From JAWLGW01 sp964569055 (GTDB lineage Bacteria; Planctomycetota; J058): 9,133 bases of DNA. The translations under genes and the position numbers were made by a program. A model generated the notes under the pieces. It ran no database searches. It was not told where the DNA came from and worked only from the letters and a program-made list of their open reading frames with translations. The stretch covers positions 1-9,133 of the forward strand of contig CAZMSZ010000311.1 in the NCBI GenBank assembly GCA_964569055.1, written 5' to 3'. Shown piece by piece: positions 1-6,012 of the stretch. Positions within the stretch are counted from its first letter, which is position 1, and each line of letters starts with the position of its first letter.

Positions 1-16
1 CGGTCCTGCAGGCGGG

Positions 17-991
17 TCAATCCGGTGAGCGCAGCTCGTAGGCGACGCCCGCGGCCTCGAGCAGCGGCAGCAGCACCTGTAACGAGCGCTCGTCGTCGGG
101 CGCGCCGCTCGGGGTGATCTCGACGGGTCCGGCCGGCCAGGGCAGCCAGGCGGGTCGCTCGACCCGCAGCGTGAGGCCGGTTCGCAGCTCACCGCCCCCG
201 CCCACGCTCAGCGTGGTCCGGGTCACGCGCGGGGCGCGCAGCTCGAACCGCAGCTCCAGGCTGCTGCCCGCGAGGAGCGCGGCGTCCAGGAGCAGGTAGC
301 TCACCGTGCCGCCCGCGATCAGCGGCGGCTCGAGGGCCTGGTTGCGCATGAGCGTGCTCAGCGCCTCGTCCTGCTCGATTCGGCGCGCCGCCTCGGCCGC
401 GAGGGCCGGCTCGAGCTGCTCCCGAGCCCGCGCCAGCGCTTCGCCCACTGCGGCGGTCGTTCGCAGGAACGCGGCGCGCTCGACCCGGTGCCGCCACAGG
501 AAGGCCTCCGCCCCGCCGATCCAAGCGGCCGTGAGGAGGAGCAGCAGCGCCAGCGGGCGCGCCGCGTCGCGCGCCGTCAGCTCGCGCGAGGGCGGCGCGC
601 CGGCCCGGGTCGCCTCGATCAGCGCGTCGATCGACGCGGGGTCGAGGCCGGCGAACGCGGCGGGCGCGACCTCCGCCGGCGGGATCGGCGCCGCCGCGCG
701 CCGGAGCAGGACGCCGCGCGCCCGCACCAGGCCGGCGCGCGTGAGCGTCCAGGTCGTGCTCCGCCAGCGCGCCACCCAGAACGTCGCCAGGGCGACCAGC
801 GCGGCGACCAGCGGGAGCAACAGCGGGACGCGCCACCCGAGGAGCGGGTGGACCGCGGCCTCGGCCCGCGCGCTCAGCACGGCCGCCGCGAGGAGCAGCG
901 AGCCGAGGCCGACCGCCGGGCGGGAGAGCGGCGGGAAGCCGGGGGCCGCGACCTCCCACAGCGGCTCGCTCGACGTCTCTTCGCGCTCCAT
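17..991 (-). CDS. Three-TM membrane protein of unknown function
   Basis: This is a 324-residue protein that I do not recognise. Two hydrophobic segments (about residues 28-47 and 55-75) form a hairpin. A short stretch follows (about 78-95, TTWTLTRAGLVRARG) that resembles a strand pair of bacterial PH-like membrane proteins. A third membrane segment lies at about 146-166, followed by a helical, charged region (about 167-215) rich in Ala, Glu and Arg. The last 100 residues look like beta strands (SLELRFELRAP, GLTLRVERP) and probably form a soluble domain. The ATG at 989-991 is preceded on the minus strand by GGAG nine bases upstream, and a TAGGAT hexamer (1013-1018) could be its -10. Codon third positions are strongly G/C, so the reading frame is credible. 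The gene is divergent from the membrane protein at 1072 with 80 bp between them. Function is unknown; the PH-like reading is only a suggestion. Confidence 0.8.
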   Translation of the reverse strand: MEREETSSEPLWEVAAPGFPPLSRPAVGLGSLLLAAAVLSARAEAAVHPLLGWRVPLLLPLVAALVALATFWVARWRSTTWTLTRAGLVRARGVLLRRAAAPIPPAEVAPAAFAGLDPASIDALIEATRAGAPPSRELTARDAARPLALLLLLTAAWIGGAEAFLWRHRVERAAFLRTTAAVGEALARAREQLEPALAAEAARRIEQDEALSTLMRNQALEPPLIAGGTVSYLLLDAALLAGSSLELRFELRAPRVTRTTLSVGGGGELRTGLTLRVERPAWLPWPAGPVEITPSGAPDDERSLQVLLPLLEAAGVAYELRSPD

Positions 992-1059
992 ACCGCGTCG
1001 CTCCGGCGCCCGATCCTACGCGCCGTGAGGTCGCGCCACGCAGGAGCGACGGATCAGGT

Positions 1060-1065
1060 TAGGGT
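1060..1065 (+). promoter_or_regulatory. Candidate -10 element (TAGGGT) for the DUF3592-like gene
   Basis: TAGGGT ends six bases before the ATG at 1072. A start point about seven bases downstream of the element would give a leaderless or nearly leaderless transcript, which agrees with the lack of a Shine-Dalgarno sequence. No good -35 hexamer is visible. The same kind of element occurs before other genes of the window. Confidence 0.3.
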
Positions 1066-1071
1066 CCACCC

Positions 1072-2190
1072 ATGAGCGAGCCTACGCGCGACGCGCCCGA
1101 GGAGCCGGATCCGCCCGTCCAGGACCCGCTGAGCGAGCCTACGCGCGACGCGCCCGAGGAGCCGGATCCGCCCGTCCAGGACCCGCTGGGTGGGCTGGAC
1201 CTGATCACGCTCGGCTCGTGGACGTTCCGGCTGTTCGGGGCGGCCGTGGTCGTGATGGCTACGATCGCGACGTTCGAGGACCCGGCGGCGATCGCCGGGA
1301 TCGTGTTCGGGCTGGTGTTCGTCGGGATCGGCGTCCTCATGAAGCGGCTGTTCGCGACGCCCGAGGGGAAGCGGGCAGTCTCGATCACCGGCCCCACCAT
1401 CCCGATCCAGACCCACACCGGCGCGACCGGCGCGCGCAGACAGGGCTACCAGATCCTCGTCCCGGCGGACGCGAGCGAGGCCGAGGTGGAGGACGCGAGC
1501 CGGCGGTTCTTGGCCGAGCAGTGGGCGCAGCGCGCCGACTGGGCCGCCGGCCGGCTCGAGCACGACAACACGCAGAGGGCGTGGCTGCTCGCGTTCGGCG
1601 CGGGCGTGTGGTCGGTGATCTCCGTGGTGCTGTGGATCGTGGCGGCCGTGAGCGAGGACCCGGTGATCCGCCTGGCGGCGATCGGCTGCAGCCTGGTCAC
1701 GGGGGCCTTGCTCCTCGGGGCCGGCGTGGCCTGGCTCCGCTCGCGCAAGTTCCCGCCCAGCGTGCTGGTGCTCGCGCGCACGCCGGTCCTCCTGGGCGAG
1801 CGGCTCGTGGCCGAGCTCCAGACGGGCGTCGCGGCCGCGGCCGGTCCCGCGGACGGCTTCCACGTGGAGCTCGAGTGCGTCCACCGCTGGGAGGAGCGCC
1901 GCTCCGCCGGGAGCGGCGAGACGCACACCCACCGCCACCGCGACGTCCTGTGGCGCACCGAGGTGGTGATCGCCGGCGAGGTCGGCGCCCACCCGCCGTA
2001 CCCCCTCACGCTCCCGATCGACCTCGAGCTCCCGACGGACGCGCCGTCCGCCGCGCTCATCTCCTCCAGCGAGGGGATCGTGTGGGCCCTCTCGGTCCAC
2101 GGCGACGTGCCGGGCCTCGACTACCGCGCGAGCTTCGAGCTGCCGATCTTCGCGCCCGCGGACGACCCGACCGGCGGGGCGTCCAGCTAG
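1072..2190 (+). CDS. Four-TM DUF3592-like membrane protein with duplicated N-terminal tail
   Basis: This is a 372-residue protein. Residues 2-39 are two identical copies of a 19-residue acidic, Pro-rich unit beginning SEPTRDAPEE, encoded by an exact tandem DNA repeat. Membrane segments lie at about 52-66, 72-92, 171-192 and 200-222. The C-terminal 145 residues read as a beta-sandwich: LVAELQTGV, FHVELECVHRW, VLWRTEVVIAGEV, then VPGLDYRASFELPIF. This order (hydrophobic pair, then a strand-rich domain ending in a DYRA-F-x-x-P-x-F pattern) is what I know from DUF3592-type bacterial membrane proteins, where the last domain looks arrestin-like. That assignment is from memory and is moderate. A small His cluster (HTHRHR, 285-290) sits in a loop of that domain. 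The ATG has no clear Shine-Dalgarno sequence; TAGGGT lies six bases upstream. The stop codon is only 11 bases before the UvrA-like gene, so co-transcription is possible. No biochemical role can be stated. Confidence 0.85.
   Translation: MSEPTRDAPEEPDPPVQDPLSEPTRDAPEEPDPPVQDPLGGLDLITLGSWTFRLFGAAVVVMATIATFEDPAAIAGIVFGLVFVGIGVLMKRLFATPEGKRAVSITGPTIPIQTHTGATGARRQGYQILVPADASEAEVEDASRRFLAEQWAQRADWAAGRLEHDNTQRAWLLAFGAGVWSVISVVLWIVAAVSEDPVIRLAAIGCSLVTGALLLGAGVAWLRSRKFPPSVLVLARTPVLLGERLVAELQTGVAAAAGPADGFHVELECVHRWEERRSAGSGETHTHRHRDVLWRTEVVIAGEVGAHPPYPLTLPIDLELPTDAPSAALISSSEGIVWALSVHGDVPGLDYRASFELPIFAPADDPTGGASS
1075..1188 (+). repeat. Exact 57-bp tandem duplication inside a gene
   Basis: Positions 1075-1131 and 1132-1188 are identical over all 57 bases. 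Identity also covers the two bases before each copy (TG), so the period-57 match spans 1073-1188. The repeat keeps the reading frame and duplicates 19 residues right after the start codon. The perfect identity points either to a very recent duplication or to an assembly error. Confidence 0.95.
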
Positions 2191-2196
2191 GCCTAG
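2187..2196. promoter_or_regulatory. 10-bp palindrome CTAGGCCTAG at a gene junction, candidate -10 or operator
   Basis: The perfect palindrome CTAGGCCTAG overlaps the stop codon of the upstream gene and lies five bases before the GTG of the UvrA-like gene. It includes TAGGCC (2188-2193), which ends eight bases before that GTG, a spacing similar to other TAGnnT elements here. It could be a -10 element, a small operator, or chance; the sequence cannot separate these. Confidence 0.25.
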
Positions 2197-2201
2197 GCAG
2201 C

Positions 2202-4669
2202 GTGCAACCACCACCCGACCCCGACCCGCGCGGCTTCGTGCGCGTGCGCGGCGCGCGCGAGCACAACCTCCAGGACCTCGACGTCGCGATCCCGCGCGAC
2301 GCGCTGGTGGTGTTCACCGGCGTCTCGGGCTCGGGCAAGTCGTCGCTCGCGTTCGGCACGCTGTACGCCGAGGCTCAGCGGCGCTACCTCGAGTCGGTCT
2401 CGCCCTACGCGCGGCGGCTGTTCCACCAAATGCCCGTGCCCGAGGTGGACGCGGTCGAGGCGCTCCCGCCCGCGGTGGCGCTGCAGCAGCAGCGCGGCAC
2501 GCCGACCACGCGCTCGTCGGTCGGGAGCGTGACCACCCTCTCCAACCTGCTGCGCATGCTCTACTCGCGCGCCGGCCGCTACCCGCGCGGGCAGGCGCAG
2601 CTCCACGCCGACGAGCTCTCGCCCAACACGCCCCAGGGGGCCTGCCCGACCTGCCACGGGCTGGGCCGGATCTACGACGCGACCGAGCGCTCCATGGTGC
2701 CCGACGACACGCTCTCGATCCGCGAGGGCGCGGTCGCGGCCTGGCCGCCCGCCTGGCACGGGCAGAACCTGCGCGACATCCTCACCACGCTGGGCCACGA
2801 CGTGGACCGCCCCTGGCGCAAGCTGCCGCGCAAGCTGCGCGACTGGATCCTGTTCACCGACGAGCAGCCGACCGTGCCGGTGTGGGCCGGCTACGACCTC
2901 GACGAGGTGAAGCGCGCCAGGCGGCGCAAGGAGGAGCCGAGCTACCAGGGCACGTTCACCAGCGCCCGGCGCTGGGTGCTGCACACGTTCGCGACCAGCG
3001 AGAGCCCGCGCATGAAGCGGCGCGCGGCGCGGTTCTTGGTCAGCGCCGACTGCCCCGAGTGCGGCGGCAAGCGCCTGCGCCGCGAGGCGCTCGCGGTCAC
3101 GTTCGCCGGCCTCGACATCGCCGAGCTGTCGCGGCTCCCGCTCACGCGGCTGGCGGAGCTGCTGCGCGAGCACGCGGGGGAGGGCGGGCTCGAGGGGGCG
3201 CGGGCGCTCGCGGCGCGGCGGATCGTGGACGAGCTGCTGGCGCGGCTCGCGGTGCTGCTCGACCTCGGCCTGGGCTACCTCACGGTCGAGCGCAGCACGC
3301 CCACGCTGTCGCCCGGCGAGCTGCAGCGGCTGCGCCTCGCCACGCAGGTCCACTCCAACCTGTTCGGGGTGGTGTACGTGCTCGACGAGCCCTCGGCCGG
3401 GCTGCACCCCGCCGACACCGAGGCGCTGCTGCGCGCGCTCGACCGGCTCAAGGCGGCGGGCAACTCGCTGTTCGTGGTCGAGCACGAGCTCGACGTGATC
3501 CGCCACGCCGACTGGCTCGTCGACCTCGGCCCCGGCGCGGGGACCCACGGCGGCCGCCTGCTCTACTCGGGCCCGCCGGCCGGCCTGGCCGCGGTGGAGG
3601 GCTCGGAGACCGCGCGCCACCTGTTCGCGCAGGCGCGCCGAGCGCGGGCCGCGCCGCGCCAGCCGCGCGGGTGGCTGCGCCTGCGCGGGGTCACCCGCAA
3701 CAACCTGCGCGACCTCGACGTCGACCTGCCGCTCGGCGTGTTGACGACGGTCACCGGGATCTCCGGCTCGGGCAAGTCGAGCCTGGTCGGCCAGGCCCTG
3801 GTCGAGCTGGTCCTCGAGCACCTCGGCCAGGGAGACGCTGCGCCCGCCGGCGCCGACGAGGGCGCGTCCGAGGAGGGGCCCGACCTCGAGCGCGACCCCA
3901 CGCTCGCGACGCGCGGCACGCTCACGGGCGACCTCGCGCTCGTGCGCCGCCTGGTGCGCGTCGACCAGAAGCCGATCGGTCGCACGCCGCGCTCGAACCT
4001 CGCCACCTACACCGGGCTGTTCGACCACGTGCGCAAGCTGTTCGCCAAGACCAAGGCCGCCCGCGCCCGCCGCTACGACGCCGGCCGGTTCTCGTTCAAC
4101 GTGGCCAAGGGGCGCTGCGCGACCTGCCAGGGCGAGGGCTCGGTCATGGTCGAGCTGTTGTTCCTGCCCAGCGTCTACTCGCCCTGCCCGACGTGCCACG
4201 GCGCGCGCTACGACGCCAAGACGCTCGAGGTCACCTACCGCGGCCGCTCGATCGCCGACGTCCTGGCGCTCACCGTCGACGCCGCGGCCGAGGTGTTCGC
4301 CGACCAGGCCCCGATCGCGCGGGCGCTCACGGCGCTGCAGCAGGTCGGCGTCGGTTACCTCCGCCTCGGCCAGCCCGCGACCGAGCTCTCGGGGGGTGAG
4401 GCCCAGCGGATCAAGCTCGCCACCGAGCTGCAGCGCGGCCAGCGCGGCGCCACCCTGTACGTCCTCGACGAGCCGACCACCGGACTGCACCCCACCGACG
4501 TCGAGCGCCTGATGGCCCACCTCGAGGGGCTGCGCGACGCGGGGAACAGCGTGATCGTGGTCGAGCACGACATGCACGTGATCGCGGGCAGCGACTGGGT
4601 CGTCGACCTCGGCCCCGGCGCGGGCGACGAGGGCGGCGAGGTCGTGGCCGCGGGGCCCCCCGCCGAGGT
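2202..4669 (+). CDS. Class II UvrA-like tandem ABC ATPase (UvrA2/DrrC type), 3' end lost in gap
   Basis: This is a cytoplasmic DNA-binding ATPase of the UvrA family; 822 residues are visible. Site I has Walker A GVSGSGKSS (40-48), signature LSPGE (369-373), Walker B VLDEPSAGLH (393-402) and switch His428. Site II has GISGSGKSS (519-527), LSGGE (729-733), VLDEPTTGLH (754-763) and His789. Zinc-type pairs are C148xxC151, C284xxC287 and C639xxC642-x19-C662xxC665. Between LLRMLYSR (116-123) and SPNTPQGACPTC (140-151) only about 16 residues remain, where canonical UvrA holds the UvrB-binding domain and a further CxxC. This is the class II layout, linked in known cases to tolerance of DNA-binding drugs rather than UvrBC repair. 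An acidic linker follows Walker A II (about 545-565). The GTG start gives the family's N-terminus (FVRVRGAREHNLQ); AGG lies four bases upstream. Only the C-terminal tail should be missing. The family call is firm; the physiological role is inferred. Confidence 0.93.
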
Positions 4670-4769
4670 NNNNNNNNNNNNNNNNNNNNNNNNNNNNNNN
4701 NNNNNNNNNNNNNNNNNNNNNNNNNNNNNNNNNNNNNNNNNNNNNNNNNNNNNNNNNNNNNNNNNNNNN
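4670..4769. other. Assembly gap, exactly 100 N
   Basis: One hundred N in a row is a common placeholder for a scaffold gap of unknown length. The gap removes the 3' end of the UvrA-like gene, and any terminator or extra gene between it and the minus-strand gene ending at 4793. Distances across it should not be trusted. Confidence 0.97.
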
Positions 4770-4792
4770 CGTCGAGGCCGCGAGCGGGGAGG

Positions 4793-5389
4793 TCAGCCCT
4801 CGGGGCGGGGCTCTCCAGCGCGCGGGGGCGGCGGTGGGCCGCTCCACTCGACCTGCGCCCCATGGTCCCCTGCCACCTGCGCGATCCGCGCGAGCGCGGC
4901 GTCGAGCCCCCGGCGAGAGCGGCGGTCGAAGATCACGGGCGCCTTCCAGGTGTAGCGGGCCGCGGGGCTCTCGATCCTCAGCACCCGCCGCTTGCTCCCG
5001 AACAACACCAGGGCGAGGCCCACGGCGAGCGGCGCCGCGCCGTCCTTCAGGCTCTCCTCGTAGATCCACACCGCGCCGAACGCGAGGCAGGGGAGCCCCA
5101 GGAGGAGACCGCTCCACGGCCGGCGCGTGGTCACGGTCAGGCGGAGCTCCTCGTACGGAGCCCGCATCACGATCGTGTCGTCGACCAGCGCGAACGCCTT
5201 CTTGCTCCGCCAGTAGACGGCGCGGTCGGTCAGGAGCAGCTCGAGCACGTGCTCCTTGTCGACCCGAAGCTCGACCCGTTCGGGTAGCACCCTGCGTGCG
5301 GCCGCGCCGCCCGGGTCGGGTCCGACCGAGCCGCCCGTCGAGGCGGCGACATCGACATTAGGTGTGCTTATCGAACACATTGTTTTCAT
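4793..5389 (-). CDS. Small membrane-hairpin protein, possible PH-like domain; start uncertain
   Basis: The longest reading gives 198 residues. Residues 38-92 are strand-rich (ERVELRVDKEHVLELLLTD, RAVYWRSKKAF, YEELRLTVTTRR), followed by a hydrophobic hairpin (about 94-110 and 118-131). A second strand-rich part follows (RRVLRIESPAARYTWKAP), then a helix, GLDAALARIAQVAG. A split beta domain around a membrane hairpin is typical of small bacterial PH-like membrane proteins, but the family is not certain. The tail is Pro-rich. The first codons from the ATG at 5389 (AAA ACA ATG TGT ... ATA AGC ACA CCT AAT) have A/T third positions, unlike the rest, and lie in the A+T-rich promoter patch. Translation may therefore start at the GTG 5288-5290, giving 165 residues; neither start has a good Shine-Dalgarno sequence. 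The gene faces the UvrA-like gene across the gap and is divergent from the lipoprotein gene. Confidence 0.72.
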   Translation of the reverse strand: MKTMCSISTPNVDVAASTGGSVGPDPGGAAARRVLPERVELRVDKEHVLELLLTDRAVYWRSKKAFALVDDTIVMRAPYEELRLTVTTRRPWSGLLLGLPCLAFGAVWIYEESLKDGAAPLAVGLALVLFGSKRRVLRIESPAARYTWKAPVIFDRRSRRGLDAALARIAQVAGDHGAQVEWSGPPPPPRAGEPRPEG

Positions 5390-5393
5390 TTCG

Positions 5394-5422
5394 TTGGCTG
5401 GATCCGCGTTCCGGCCTACCGT
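5394..5422 (+). promoter_or_regulatory. Candidate promoter of the YceK-like lipoprotein gene
   Basis: TTGGCT (5394-5399) and TACCGT (5417-5422) are separated by 17 bases, matching housekeeping hexamers at four and three of six positions. The site borders the most A+T-rich patch of the window (about 5351-5393) in a divergent intergenic region. A start near 5429 would leave room for the Shine-Dalgarno sequence at 5434. Confidence 0.35.
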
Positions 5423-5433
5423 GAGCCCAGCTC

Positions 5434-5441
5434 AAGGAGGT
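5434..5441 (+). promoter_or_regulatory. Perfect Shine-Dalgarno AAGGAGGT
   Basis: AAGGAGGT matches the full anti-Shine-Dalgarno complement and ends four bases before the ATG at 5446. It is the strongest ribosome binding site in the window and fixes the start of the lipoprotein gene. It also suggests that this small envelope protein is made in quantity. Confidence 0.85.
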
Positions 5442-5445
5442 CCTC

Positions 5446-5976
5446 ATGCCTGTTCGTCGCGCACTTCACCCGTCCCCTGCCGCGCTCGCGGCGGCCCTGT
5501 TGCTCTTGATCGGCCCGGGCTGCAGCGCCATGGCCAAGTACGACCGCGACGCTCGCCCCGCGCCGTTCAGCGCCACCTGCAACAGCCTGGGCGCGATCTA
5601 CGTGGTCGCCCGCGGCTACGAGCCGGTCCGCGGGCGGTCGTGCGACGTGATCGTGAGCCGCCCGACGTTGCCCTTCTGGCTGCTCGACCTGCCGATCGCG
5701 CTCGCCGCCGACGTGCTCACCCTCCCGCTCGACCTCGCGCGCTACCGCTCCTCGGAGGTGATCGAGAACCATCGGCAGCGCTGGTCGGTGTTCGCCGAGG
5801 CGGTCCGCCCCAAGCCGCGCGCCGCCTCCCAGGAGGATGCGCCCGCGGCGCGGCGCCGTGCGTCGCTCCGGGCGTCGAATGGGCCGAACCGCCCGCGCGC
5901 GCGGCGCGTGGAGCGGCGCGACGATCGGCGCGCGGGCTGGTGGAAGGACGCCGGCGGGCGTTCGCTGCGGCCTTGA
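5446..5976 (+). CDS. YceK/YidQ-like (DUF1375) lipoprotein with Arg-rich tail
   Basis: This 176-residue predicted lipoprotein has a basic N-terminus (MPVRR), a hydrophobic core (about 12-22) and a Cys at residue 26 in LIGPGCSAM. The lipobox is imperfect because Gly, not Leu/Ala/Val, is at -3. The segment LLDLPIALAADVLTLPLDL (79-97) matches the conserved core of YceK/YidQ lipoproteins (pattern LDLPxxLxxDTLxLPxDL). The upstream part (GAIYVVARGYEPVRGRSCD) fits the variable region before it. Two further Cys (45 and 66) could form a disulphide. From about residue 120 the protein is an Arg/Ala/Pro-rich low-complexity tail, absent from E. coli YceK, which is much shorter. Family members are small envelope lipoproteins of poorly defined function. 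The ATG is fixed by the perfect Shine-Dalgarno sequence. The gene ends 36 bases before the next gene on the same strand, which seems to have its own start signal. Confidence 0.82.
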   Translation: MPVRRALHPSPAALAAALLLLIGPGCSAMAKYDRDARPAPFSATCNSLGAIYVVARGYEPVRGRSCDVIVSRPTLPFWLLDLPIALAADVLTLPLDLARYRSSEVIENHRQRWSVFAEAVRPKPRAASQEDAPAARRRASLRASNGPNRPRARRVERRDDRRAGWWKDAGGRSLRP

Positions 5977-5994
5977 GGGGATCGCGGCGCTGCG

Positions 5995-6003
5995 TGCTAG
6001 CCT
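5995..6003 (+). promoter_or_regulatory. Candidate extended -10 (TGCTAGCCT) before the ketosynthase-like gene
   Basis: TGCTAGCCT contains TAGCCT, which ends nine bases before the GTG at 6013, and the TGn of an extended -10. TTGAGG (5973-5978) lies 19 bases upstream, a longer spacing than ideal for a -35. Transcription would start at or close to the GTG. The GAGG at 6006-6009 is only three bases from the start, so it is a poor Shine-Dalgarno sequence. Confidence 0.35.
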
Positions 6004-6012
6004 CCGAGGCGC

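Noticed and set aside
1218..2201. Upstream extension of the UvrA frame back to 1218
   Set aside because: It overlaps the membrane-protein gene in another frame, is Arg/Gly low-complexity, and lies before the family's normal N-terminus. The GTG at 2202 is the right start.
4770..4955. Continuation of the UvrA frame past the gap to 4955
   Set aside because: The gap length is unknown so the frame is arbitrary. The sequence after it is Arg/Gly/Ser-rich and antisense to the 4793 gene.
2193..5117. Long minus-strand open frame (974 codons) opposite the UvrA-like gene, running through the N run
   Set aside because: It mirrors a strongly supported UvrA-family gene. Long antisense open frames are normal in very G+C-rich DNA, and the product is Arg/Glu/Gly-rich with no domain.
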